A DNA stretch of 64,000 bases from Roseibaca calidilacus (GTDB lineage: Bacteria > Pseudomonadota > Alphaproteobacteria > Rhodobacterales > Rhodobacteraceae). The stretch covers positions 1,755,501 through 1,819,500 of the forward strand of contig NZ_FBYC01000004.1 of the NCBI RefSeq assembly GCF_001517585.1, written 5' to 3'. The notes below the pieces were generated by a model. It ran no database searches, was not told the DNA's origin, and saw only the letters and a list, made by a program, of their open reading frames with translations. Positions within the stretch are counted from its first letter, which is position 1; every line of letters starts with the position of its first letter. Positions 54,134 to 62,324 of the stretch are shown in pieces. The position numbers and the translations under genes were made by a program.

Positions 54134-54209
54134 AGCCTCCGGGAAACTTAGTTACTGATAATGCCCTTGGCCCATGCGAAAGACAAGCCGGCGCCGCGCG
54201 TTTAGTTTT

Positions 54210-54248
54210 CTTAGCAATTCTTTCATGAAAAGAAAAAACTTTGCTAAG
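54210..54248. promoter_or_regulatory. Candidate EctR operator dyad
   Basis: CTTAGCAA (54210-54217) and TTGCTAAG (54241-54248) are a perfect 8-bp inverted repeat. Inside it lies a second imperfect dyad TTCTTTCATGAAAAGAA (54218-54234). The whole is very AT-rich against the window average. It sits between the divergent ectR and ectA. Confidence 0.5.
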
Positions 54249-54330
54249 CGAATTCTTCACGGGTCATTTTTCGCTATTTTTCTTTAAATTCTGCATGTTG
54301 ACTGACAAGATCAACTGCAAATACTTCGGG

Positions 54331-54359
54331 TTGATAAAATAAGCCAAGCGCCATATGTT
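54331..54359 (+). promoter_or_regulatory. Candidate ectA promoter
   Basis: TTGATA (54331-54336), 17-base spacer, TATGTT (54354-54359), then 32 bases to the ATG. A second partial -35 (TTGACT near 54299) lies upstream. Both are sigma70-like. Assigned on spacing and sequence only. Confidence 0.45.
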
Positions 54360-54391
54360 ATGCACAACGAAACAACAGGGGTCGCAAACCC

Positions 54392-54934
54392 ATGGCGAAA
54401 GACGTGACATTCGATCAGGCCGAAGCGCCGGACTTGCTGCATCTGCGCAAGCCGACCAAGGCTGATGGCGCTGCCGTCTGGCAGTTGGTGGCAAATTGCC
54501 CCCCGCTGGACCAGAACTCGATGTATATGAACTTGGTGCAATGCGATCATTTCGCGGAAACCTGCATTCTGGCAGAACGTGGCAACACGGTGCTGGGCTG
54601 GATTTCGGGCCATATCCCGCCCGAATCTCCGGATACGATTTTCGTCTGGCAGGTGGCGGTGCATGCCGATGCGCGAGGCTTGGGCTTGGGCAAGCGCATG
54701 TTGCGCGCGCTGTTGCAGCGCCCGGCCTGTGCCAATGTCACCAAGTTGGAAACCACCATCACCCGCAGCAATGATGCAAGCTGGGGCCTGTTCCGCAGTT
54801 TTGCCCGTGACCGGGGCGCGCCCCTGACCGATGCGCCGCATTACGAGCGTGACGCCCATCTGAATGGCGAGCATGCGACCGAACATTTGGTCACGATCGA
54901 CCTGCCGCGCAAGCGGCTTCGGCTGGTGGCCTGA
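54392..54934 (+). CDS. ectA: L-2,4-diaminobutyrate acetyltransferase
   Basis: 180 residues. GNAT fold: acetyl-CoA loop VAVHADARGLGLGKRMLRAL; family marks LRKPTKADGAAVWQLVANC, DQNSMYMNLVQC. Second step of ectoine synthesis. Starts the ectABC-ask operon. Confidence 0.95.
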   Translation: MAKDVTFDQAEAPDLLHLRKPTKADGAAVWQLVANCPPLDQNSMYMNLVQCDHFAETCILAERGNTVLGWISGHIPPESPDTIFVWQVAVHADARGLGLGKRMLRALLQRPACANVTKLETTITRSNDASWGLFRSFARDRGAPLTDAPHYERDAHLNGEHATEHLVTIDLPRKRLRLVA

Positions 54935-54987
54935 GGGGCGCGCGACACCCCTGCCCCAAACACCCGACATTCCTGAAAGGATAGACC

Positions 54988-56268
54988 ATGACTGACTCAG
55001 CCATGACCGATATTTACCACCGCCGCGAATCTGAAGCACGCAGCTATTGCCGGTCCTTCCCGGTCAGCTTTACCAAGGCGCAGAACGCCACGCTGACCGA
55101 TGCCAATGGCCGCGACTATACCGATTTTCTGGCGGGCTGTTCGTCTTTGAACTACGGCCACAACGACCCCGACATGAAAGCAGCCTTGATGGAACATATC
55201 ATGGCCGATGGCGTGGCTCATGGTCTGGACATGCACACCACCGCAAAGGAAGCGTTTCTGGGCGCGTTTGAACGGATCGTGCTGAAGCCGCGCGGCATGG
55301 ATTACAAATTCATGTTCACCGGCCCGACCGGCACCAATGCGGTCGAAGCGGCAATGAAGCTGGCGCGCAAGACCACCGGGCGCGAAACCATCGTGGCCTT
55401 TACCAACGGCTTTCACGGCATGACCATGGGTGCCTTGGCCGCGACCGGCAATGCAGGCAAGCGCGGCGGCGCGGGCATGGCGCTGTCGGGCGTGGTGCGT
55501 ATGCCGTATGAAGGCGCGATGGAAGGTGTCGACAGCTTGGCGCTGATCCGCGAAATGCTGGACAACCCATCCAGCGGCATTGACGCGCCGGCGGCCTTTC
55601 TGATCGAACCGGTTCAGGGCGAAGGTGGCCTGAATGCCGCCAGCGCCGAGTTCCTGAAGGGCCTGCAAAAGCTTGCCCGCGAACATGGCGCGCTGATCAT
55701 CATGGATGACATTCAGGCGGGCATCGGCCGCACCGGGCCGTTCTTCAGCTTTGAAGGCATGGGCATTCAGCCCGACCTGATCCCGCTGGCGAAATCGCTG
55801 TCGGGCATGGGCCTGCCCTTTGCCGGCCTGCTGATCCGCCCCGATCTGGACGTGTGGAAACCGGCGGAGCATAACGGCACGTTCCGCGGCAACAACCACG
55901 CGTTCGTGACCGCCCGCGTGGCACTGGAAAAATTCTGGAGCGATGACGCCTTCCAGAAACAGACCGAAGCAAAGGCCGCGTTCCTGACCGAACGTCTGCA
56001 ACGCATCGCCAATCTGATCCCCGGCGCCAGCCTGAAAGGGCGCGGCATGATGCAGGGTGTCGATGTCGGCTGTGGCGAGATGGCCGCTGCGATCTGCGCC
56101 ACCTGTTTTCAGCACGGGCTGATTATCGAAACATCGGGCGCGCATGACGAGGTGGTCAAGGTGCTTGCCCCCCTGAGCATCCCGCAGGACCAGTTCGCCA
56201 AGGGGCTGGACGTGCTGGAAGCCGCCGTGCAAGTTCATGCCCCGGCCAACAAGATCGCAGCGGAGTAA
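54988..56268 (+). CDS. ectB: L-2,4-diaminobutyrate aminotransferase
   Basis: 426 residues. PLP-binding lysine K269 in [28 protein letters not shown]. First step: aspartate-4-semialdehyde + glutamate to diaminobutyrate. An early ATG at 54988 is used; an ATG at 55003 is possible. Confidence 0.96.
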   Translation: MTDSAMTDIYHRRESEARSYCRSFPVSFTKAQNATLTDANGRDYTDFLAGCSSLNYGHNDPDMKAALMEHIMADGVAHGLDMHTTAKEAFLGAFERIVLKPRGMDYKFMFTGPTGTNAVEAAMKLARKTTGRETIVAFTNGFHGMTMGALAATGNAGKRGGAGMALSGVVRMPYEGAMEGVDSLALIREMLDNPSSGIDAPAAFLIEPVQGEGGLNAASAEFLKGLQKLAREHGALIIMDDIQAGIGRTGPFFSFEGMGIQPDLIPLAKSLSGMGLPFAGLLIRPDLDVWKPAEHNGTFRGNNHAFVTARVALEKFWSDDAFQKQTEAKAAFLTERLQRIANLIPGASLKGRGMMQGVDVGCGEMAAAICATCFQHGLIIETSGAHDEVVKVLAPLSIPQDQFAKGLDVLEAAVQVHAPANKIAAE

Positions 56269-56273
56269 CGCAC

Positions 56274-56660
56274 ATGATTATTCGCGACTTTCACAAAGCC
56301 AAGACAACAGACCGCCGCGTAGGCGCAGAGCGCTGGGAATCCGTGCGCCTGCTGCTGGCCGAGGATGGAATGGGGTTTTCCTTCCACATCACCACGATCG
56401 AGGCCGGGTCGGAACATACCTTCCACTACAAGAACCACTTTGAAAGCGTCTATTGCATTTCGGGCGAGGGCAGCATCGAAGACATCGCCACCGGCGAGGT
56501 GCACGAATTGCGCCCCGGCGTAATGTATGCGCTGGACCAGCATGACAAGCACACCTTGCGCTGCCGCACCGAAATGGTCTTTGCCTGCTGCTTCAACCCG
56601 CCCGTCACGGGCAAGGAAGTGCACCGCGAAGACGGCTCTTACGCGCTGGAAAATTCCTGA
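56274..56660 (+). CDS. ectC: Ectoine synthase
   Basis: 128 residues, cupin fold. Metal-type residues E57, Y85 and H93 align with the iron ligands known for EctC. Closes the ring from N-gamma-acetyl-diaminobutyrate to ectoine. Five bases after ectB. Confidence 0.96.
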   Translation: MIIRDFHKAKTTDRRVGAERWESVRLLLAEDGMGFSFHITTIEAGSEHTFHYKNHFESVYCISGEGSIEDIATGEVHELRPGVMYALDQHDKHTLRCRTEMVFACCFNPPVTGKEVHREDGSYALENS

Positions 56661-56701
56661 ACACAGGCGGCGGGGGTGAAAAGCCGCCCGCCAACATATC
56701 C

Positions 56702-58153
56702 ATGACCCATACAGTCGAAAAAATCGGCGGCACCTGCATGAGCCGCGCGCCCGAATTGGTGGATGCGCTGTTCCTGCACGACCCCAAAGCGGTTTATAAT
56801 CGTGTGTTCGTGGTGTCGGCCTTTGGCGGCATTACCAACAAGCTGCTGGAACACAAGAAAACCGGATCGCCCGGCATTTATGCGCGCTTTGTCAGCGATG
56901 ATAGTGGTGCAGGCTGGGTGGACGCGCTGCGCGACACGGCCGAGACCATGTGCGCCACCCATGCAGAGATCCTGACCCATGACGGTGATCGCGAACGCGC
57001 CGATGCTTTCGTGCGCGACCGCATGGAAGGCGCGCGCGCCTGTATGCTGGATTTGCAGCGCCTTGGCAGCTACGGGCATTTCCGCATCGACCAGCAAATG
57101 ATGACCCTGCGCGAATTGCTGTCGGGCATGGGCGAGGCGCATTCGGCCTTTGTCACCACGCTTTTGTTGCAGCGCAACGGTGTGAATGCGCGCTTCGTGG
57201 ACCTGACGGGCTGGCGCGACGAAGAAAACCCGACCTTGGCCGACCGGTTGACGCAAGCCATGGCGGGGATTGACCTATCGGCGGAACTGCCCATCGTCAC
57301 GGGCTATGCGCAATGTTCCGAAGGGCTGATGCGCGAATATGACCGCGGATATTCCGAAGTGGTTTTCGCGCATCTGGCGGCGCTTTCCTGCGCGCGCGAA
57401 GCGATCATCCACAAGGAATTCCACCTGTCTTCGGCAGATCCCAAGATTGTCGGGGTGGATGCCGTGCGCAAAATCGGCCGCACCAGCTATGACGTGGCCG
57501 ACCAGTTGTCGAATCTGGGCATGGAAGCGATCCATCCCAATGCGGCGCGCGTGCTGCGCCGTGCCGATGTGCCGCTGCGCGTGAAACATGCGTTCGAACC
57601 CCATGATCCGGGCACGCTGATCGGGCCAGAGGGTGGCCAAGCAAACCGGGTTGAAATGGTCACCGGCCTGCCGGTGCAGGCGTTCGAGGTGCATGAACCC
57701 GACATGGTCGGCGTCAAAGGCTATGATGCGACGGTGTTGCAAGCCCTGACCCGGCACAATCTGTGGATCGTGTCGAAACATTCGAACGCGAACACAATCA
57801 CGCATTACATCGACGGGTCGCTAAAGGCGCTGCGCCGCGCCGAGCAAGAGGTGCTAAAAGCCTATCCAAACGCAGAAATCAGCACCCGCGCGCTGTCCAT
57901 GGTCGCGGTGATCGGGTCCGACTTGTCTGATGTATCGGTGCTGTCGCGCGGCTTGCTGGCGCTGGAAGCCGCCGGGCTGCGCCCCTTGGCCGCCCAACAA
58001 GGCCTGCGCCGGATAGAGGCGCAATTCCTGCTGCCCCGCGACGAAATGGATAATGCAATCAAGGCGTTGCATGAGGCCTTGGTCACTGACGCCACCGGCA
58101 AACGCAATTCGGGTAAGGCGGGCAAGAAAGGCCCGGCGCTGCGCGCGGCCTAA
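56702..58153 (+). CDS. ask: Aspartate kinase, ectoine-type
   Basis: 483 residues. N-terminus VEKIGGTCMSR is typical of Ask_Ect rather than the housekeeping KFGGTS type. ACT-like C-terminal region (STRALSMVAVIGSDLSDVSVL). Feeds aspartyl phosphate into ectoine synthesis and may escape feedback by lysine/threonine. No ectD (hydroxylase) lies in the window. Confidence 0.93.
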   Translation: MTHTVEKIGGTCMSRAPELVDALFLHDPKAVYNRVFVVSAFGGITNKLLEHKKTGSPGIYARFVSDDSGAGWVDALRDTAETMCATHAEILTHDGDRERADAFVRDRMEGARACMLDLQRLGSYGHFRIDQQMMTLRELLSGMGEAHSAFVTTLLLQRNGVNARFVDLTGWRDEENPTLADRLTQAMAGIDLSAELPIVTGYAQCSEGLMREYDRGYSEVVFAHLAALSCAREAIIHKEFHLSSADPKIVGVDAVRKIGRTSYDVADQLSNLGMEAIHPNAARVLRRADVPLRVKHAFEPHDPGTLIGPEGGQANRVEMVTGLPVQAFEVHEPDMVGVKGYDATVLQALTRHNLWIVSKHSNANTITHYIDGSLKALRRAEQEVLKAYPNAEISTRALSMVAVIGSDLSDVSVLSRGLLALEAAGLRPLAAQQGLRRIEAQFLLPRDEMDNAIKALHEALVTDATGKRNSGKAGKKGPALRAA

Positions 58154-58205
58154 ATGCGTGTGTTCGGGTCGAAAACCGGCGTGGGGCTACGGCTGCCGCG
58201 CCGTT

Positions 58206-58439
58206 TCAGTTTGTGGCGCGCAGCCGCGCGCGACCGCCCCGCCGTTTTTGCAACTCTGGTGCGCGGCTGGGCAATTCGGCCATGACAGCGCGGCGCTGAT
58301 CCGCGCTCATCCGCGACCATCCGGCAATTTCATCCAACGATCTAAGACAGCCGGTGCACAACCGGGCTTCGGGATGGATCACGCAGATCTTGACGCAAGG
58401 GCTTTCCACCTCGTCGCGCTTCCAGATGTCGTCGGTCAT
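58206..58439 (-). CDS. DUF1289 protein
   Basis: 77 residues from ATG 58439 (GTG 58466 possible). Contains VESPCVKICVIHPEARLCTGCLRSLDEIAGW, the four-cysteine DUF1289 pattern (C..C ... C..C) that probably binds metal, followed by Arg-rich tail. Role unknown. Confidence 0.85.
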   Translation of the reverse strand: MTDDIWKRDEVESPCVKICVIHPEARLCTGCLRSLDEIAGWSRMSADQRRAVMAELPSRAPELQKRRGGRARLRATN

Positions 58440-58501
58440 ATGGCGCCCCAGAAACTGTCCTGTCACGCAGATAGGCCGTGGCAGGCAAAAAAGAAAGGCC
58501 C

Positions 58502-58981
58502 CTAGCCGCGCCGCAGCACCGTCAGGCGGTCCAGCGCGCCTTGCAGGATAACGCCGGCGGCCACATGGTCGATCACCTCTGCCCTTCGGCGGCGGGATGT
58601 GTCGGCTTCCAACAGCGCGCGTTCGGCGGCCACGGTGGACAGCCGTTCATCCCAGAACCCGATGGGCCGGTCGGTCAACCGTGACAGGTTGCGTGCGAAA
58701 GCGCGGGTTGACTGGCAGCGCGGCCCTTCGGTGCCGTCCATGTTGCGCGGCAAGCCAAGGATGATCCCGCCAATCTCGCGCGCGTCCAGAATTTCCAGCA
58801 GCGCTGCTGCATCCAGTCCGAATTTCTTGCGCCGGATGGTCTGCAAGGGCGAGGCGATGGACAACATCCTGTCCGACACCGCCACGCCGATGGTCTTGTC
58901 ACCCAGATCCAGCCCCGCCAGCGCCCGCATGGGCGGCAGCGCGGCAGCGAAACCCGCGATGTCGTCGTGAAGGCTGCTCAC
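58502..58981 (-). CDS. ruvX: RuvX/YqgF putative Holliday junction resolvase
   Basis: 159 residues, RNase H-like fold. LAGLDLGDKTIGVAVSD carries the first Asp (D25); GLPRNMDGTEGPR and WDERLSTVAAERAL with the downstream acidic residues are typical. Also linked to pre-16S rRNA end processing. Overlaps the ccmI stop by four bases. Confidence 0.92.
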   Translation of the reverse strand: MSSLHDDIAGFAAALPPMRALAGLDLGDKTIGVAVSDRMLSIASPLQTIRRKKFGLDAAALLEILDAREIGGIILGLPRNMDGTEGPRCQSTRAFARNLSRLTDRPIGFWDERLSTVAAERALLEADTSRRRRAEVIDHVAAGVILQGALDRLTVLRRG

Positions 58982-60222
58982 TCGTCCGTCAGCCCGGCAT
59001 CGCGCGCGGCATCATTGATGATTTTCAGCGCCGCAGCATCGGCGGCAAAAATCGTGCGCGCCTCTCCCAGAATGGCAAGGGCTTGTTCACGCCGCTCCAA
59101 CACACCCATGGCTCGCAGAAGCTGCGCCCAATCCTGCGGTGGGCCGCCTTCATTGGCCAGCCGCGACAACATGCCATCGACCATGCCTGCGATCATCTCC
59201 TGACGCTGCTCTGGCGTCATGTCCTCGGCAGCTTCGATATCGGCGGCAGAAGGCCCGCGTGCACTGGGCGGCGGCGGCAACTGGTAGCGTGGCGCGCCGG
59301 AAATCTGCGCCAGTTCGGGCAGCGCGGCGCGAATTTCTTCCAGCCATGGCGCGTCAGGTTCGCTGACATCATGCAGGCGGCGCCACAGGCGAAAGGTCAG
59401 ATCGGGCCGCCCGGTCTGGGCATAAAGCCGCCCGGAATAATACAGCGCGATCGGGTGTTCCGGGTCGCTGCGCAGAATGCGTTCGATCACCGACTCCTGC
59501 TCGGGCGAGACGATGCCCCCCGTCGCAAGCGCCATCAGGTCCAGCAGATAGGCCAGGTCTTCGACCGGCACGCGATCATCCGACAGTTCGATCACGCGCA
59601 ATTGCGCTTCGATCGCAGCGCGGAAATTGCCAAGCCGCACTTCATTTTGCGCCAGCAGGCGAAAGCCGTTCATATCCTCTGGGCGGGTAACAAGCGCTTC
59701 GCGCAACTGTTGCACCATCGGTTCCAGATCATCACGGCCCGGAAAATCGAACGGGCCGGGGAAGGCTTCGGCATAGCTTGCTTCCAGTTCGGCCTGACGC
59801 GGACGGTTGGCGCGCGCCTCTTGCGCCTCGGCATGGCGCTGGACCAATGGCATGTCGGGGTAGTTGGGCACACCGACCGACCAATACACGCCGACCGCAC
59901 CCAAAAGCGCAACCGCCACCACGCCCAGCACCGCAATGCGAGAGCCGCTTGCCGCCCCTTGCAGGTCGCCACGGGCAGTGCGGTCAAGTTCCAGAATACG
60001 GCGCTGCACTTCCAGTTTGGTGCGCTCGGCCTCGTCCTCGACAAGAACACCGCGCGCAAGATCACGATCAATTTCCGCCAACTGGTCACGATACACCCGC
60101 ATGGCGCGTTCATAACCGTTGGCCGCATCGGTTTGCCGCCCCGCGCGCAGCACCGCGCGCCAAAGCACGATGCCGACCATCAGTATCATAACCCCAAACC
60201 CTGCGATCTGGCCAAATGTCAT
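58978..60222 (-). CDS. ccmI: Cytochrome c maturation protein CcmI
   Basis: 414 residues. Two membrane helices (about 5-22 and 91-113) with a conserved cytoplasmic loop YRDQLAEIDRDLARGVL, then a periplasmic TPR-type region (MNGFRLLAQNEVRLGNFRAAI, etc.). Chaperones apocytochrome c. Heads a minus-strand pair with ruvX. Confidence 0.88.
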   Translation of the reverse strand: MTFGQIAGFGVMILMVGIVLWRAVLRAGRQTDAANGYERAMRVYRDQLAEIDRDLARGVLVEDEAERTKLEVQRRILELDRTARGDLQGAASGSRIAVLGVVAVALLGAVGVYWSVGVPNYPDMPLVQRHAEAQEARANRPRQAELEASYAEAFPGPFDFPGRDDLEPMVQQLREALVTRPEDMNGFRLLAQNEVRLGNFRAAIEAQLRVIELSDDRVPVEDLAYLLDLMALATGGIVSPEQESVIERILRSDPEHPIALYYSGRLYAQTGRPDLTFRLWRRLHDVSEPDAPWLEEIRAALPELAQISGAPRYQLPPPPSARGPSAADIEAAEDMTPEQRQEMIAGMVDGMLSRLANEGGPPQDWAQLLRAMGVLERREQALAILGEARTIFAADAAALKIINDAARDAGLTDE

Positions 60223-60436
60223 GCTGTCGCCCTTTTCGTATCCTACGGTGTTCTGTAACCTTCCCGCGGCGCACGCAAAAGCGAAAACGGGTCACAGGCC
60301 TGTCACCGACCCCCTGATTGCGACCATGCGCCGCGCCGACAGCGCGATTTCGGTTTTCGTCCGGAACATGACGTTTCTGGATAACCGCACGCGTCGCCGC
60401 TGGTCCAGAAGAACGCAAGAGCTCGGAGTGCCGCCC
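60223..60436. promoter_or_regulatory. Divergent promoter region ccmI / soxB
   Basis: About 214 bases between the divergently read ccmI and soxB. GGAG (60425) serves soxB. I see no clear dyad or -35/-10 pair. Confidence 0.3.
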
Positions 60437-61684
60437 ATGAAACACTATTCCGCCTTTGCCATCGCCCGCGAAGCGTTCCGCCAGCATACCGGCTGGGGCC
60501 GCGCCTGGGCCAGCCCAGAGCCGCGCAAATCCTACGATGTGATAATCGTCGGCGCTGGCGGGCATGGGTTGGCCACGGCCTATTACCTTGGCAAGCGCTA
60601 CGGCATAAAGAACGTCGCGATCATCGAGAAAGGCTGGTTGGGCGGGGGCAACACGGGGCGCAACACCACGATCATCCGGTCGAACTACCTGCAAGACCCG
60701 TCGGCGGCGATTTATGAGAAATCGCGCTCGCTGTATGAAACGATGAGCCAAGACCTGAACTACAACGTCATGTTCAGCCCGCGCGGCGTGATGATGCTGG
60801 CGCAGACCGAACATGAAAAGCGCGGCTACCTGCGCACCGAACGCGCCAATGCCCTGCAAGGGGTGGAAACGCGCTTCATCTCTCCCGCAGAGGTGAAGAA
60901 GCTGGTGCCGATCATCAACCTTGACGGCCCGCGCTACCCGGTGCTCGGCGCCTTGTGGCAAGCGCGCGGCGGCACCGCGCGGCATGATGCAGTCGCGTGG
61001 GGCTATGCGCGCGCCTGTTCGGCCATGGGCATGCATGTGATCGAGCAATGCGCGGTCACAGGGGTTACGTCGGAAAACGGCATGGTCACCGGCGTGAACA
61101 CCACCAAGGGCCATATCGGCTGCAAGAAGCTGGGCATCGTGGTCGCGGGCCATTCAGGCGCGCTGGCCGATATGGCGGGCTTCCGCCTGCCGGTCGAATC
61201 GGTCGCGCTGCAAGCCTTGGTGTCCGAACCCATCAAACCCTGCATGGATGTGGTCGTCATGGCCAACACGGTGCATGGCTACATGTCGCAATCCGACAAG
61301 GGCGAAATGGTCATCGGCGGCGGCGCGGACGGGTTCAACAACTACACGCAGCGCGGGTCGTGGCACCATATCGAAGAAACCGTGCGCGCATTGGTCGAAA
61401 CCTTCCCGATGGTCAGCCGCCTGAAAATGCTGCGCCAATGGGGGGGCATCGTGGATATGACCGGCGACCGCTCGCCCATCATCTCGAAAACCCCCTTGGG
61501 CAACTGCTTTATCAATTGCGGCTGGGGCACGGGCGGGTTCAAGGCCACGCCGGGGTCCGGCTACGCCATGGCCGAACTGGTCGCCAAGGGCGAACCGGGA
61601 CCGCTGGCCGAGGCGTTCAGCATGTATCGCTTCCGCGAGGGGCGCTTCATTGATGAAAGCGTGGCGGCAGGGGTGGCGCATTGA
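60437..61684 (+). CDS. soxB: Sarcosine oxidase, beta subunit
   Basis: 415 residues from ATG 60437. FAD fold DVIIVGAGGHGLATAYYL; GGTARHDAV, where H183 corresponds to the covalent-flavin His of the heterotetrameric enzyme (family knowledge, alignment inferred). Oxidises sarcosine to glycine with formaldehyde passed to tetrahydrofolate. First of the soxBDA(G) operon. Confidence 0.94.
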   Translation: MKHYSAFAIAREAFRQHTGWGRAWASPEPRKSYDVIIVGAGGHGLATAYYLGKRYGIKNVAIIEKGWLGGGNTGRNTTIIRSNYLQDPSAAIYEKSRSLYETMSQDLNYNVMFSPRGVMMLAQTEHEKRGYLRTERANALQGVETRFISPAEVKKLVPIINLDGPRYPVLGALWQARGGTARHDAVAWGYARACSAMGMHVIEQCAVTGVTSENGMVTGVNTTKGHIGCKKLGIVVAGHSGALADMAGFRLPVESVALQALVSEPIKPCMDVVVMANTVHGYMSQSDKGEMVIGGGADGFNNYTQRGSWHHIEETVRALVETFPMVSRLKMLRQWGGIVDMTGDRSPIISKTPLGNCFINCGWGTGGFKATPGSGYAMAELVAKGEPGPLAEAFSMYRFREGRFIDESVAAGVAH

Positions 61685-61775
61685 TGGGCCATTTTCCGCG
61701 CAATTCCACCGGCTTGGGGGTGACATGGCGCGCGGCATCCCTATCTCTGTTACGGACGGAACAGAGGACAGTGCC

Positions 61776-61964
61776 ATGCGTTTTACCTTCATCACCCGAT
61801 TTGCCGATGCCATCCTGCGCAACCCGCAGCGCTTGGCGGGCCTTGCCTTTGGCATTCTCATTCCGCTTCTGGTCGCGGGGCTTGCCCTTGCCCCGCGCAT
61901 TGGCGGGTTGTCGGACAATCAAGTGTCCAGCACTCCGCAAGCCTACACCATCCCTGTCGATTAA
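61776..61964 (+). CDS. Small membrane protein within the sarcosine oxidase operon
   Basis: 62 residues from ATG 61776, with GAGGA upstream. N-terminal basic-aromatic piece, then one hydrophobic helix (LAGLAFGILIPLLVAGLALA) and a short polar tail. Lies between soxB and soxD, where most operons have no gene. Not a known sox subunit. Confidence 0.6.
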   Translation: MRFTFITRFADAILRNPQRLAGLAFGILIPLLVAGLALAPRIGGLSDNQVSSTPQAYTIPVD

Positions 61965-62000
61965 GGCGCGCTGGCCCGCGCGCCCCATGAAAGGCGCGCC

Positions 62001-62324
62001 ATGCTACTGCTGACATGCCCCTGCTGCGGCGTTACCGCCGAGGAAACCGAATTCGCCCCCGGCGGCGAAGCGCATCTGAAACGCTCTGGCCCCGGTTCAT
62101 CCGATGCCGAGTTCGACAGCTACATGTTCAACCGCAAGAACCCGCGCGGCGTGCATTTCGAACGCTGGCGGCATGCCTATGGCTGCGGCAAATGGTTTCT
62201 GGCCGCGCGCTGCACCATGACGCTGGAAGTGTTCGGCACCTACCCCGCGCAAACGGTTGAACCGCCCGCCGAAATTGTCGCCGCCATCAAAGCCAAACGC
62301 CCGGATTGGGAGGGGTTCGCATGA
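62001..62324 (+). CDS. soxD: Sarcosine oxidase, delta subunit
   Basis: 107 residues. Zinc ligands by family alignment: C6 and C9 (CPCC), H58 and C62 (RHAYGCGKWF). Stop overlaps the soxA start by four bases (ATGA). The small zinc subunit of the heterotetramer. Confidence 0.95.
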   Translation: MLLLTCPCCGVTAEETEFAPGGEAHLKRSGPGSSDAEFDSYMFNRKNPRGVHFERWRHAYGCGKWFLAARCTMTLEVFGTYPAQTVEPPAEIVAAIKAKRPDWEGFA

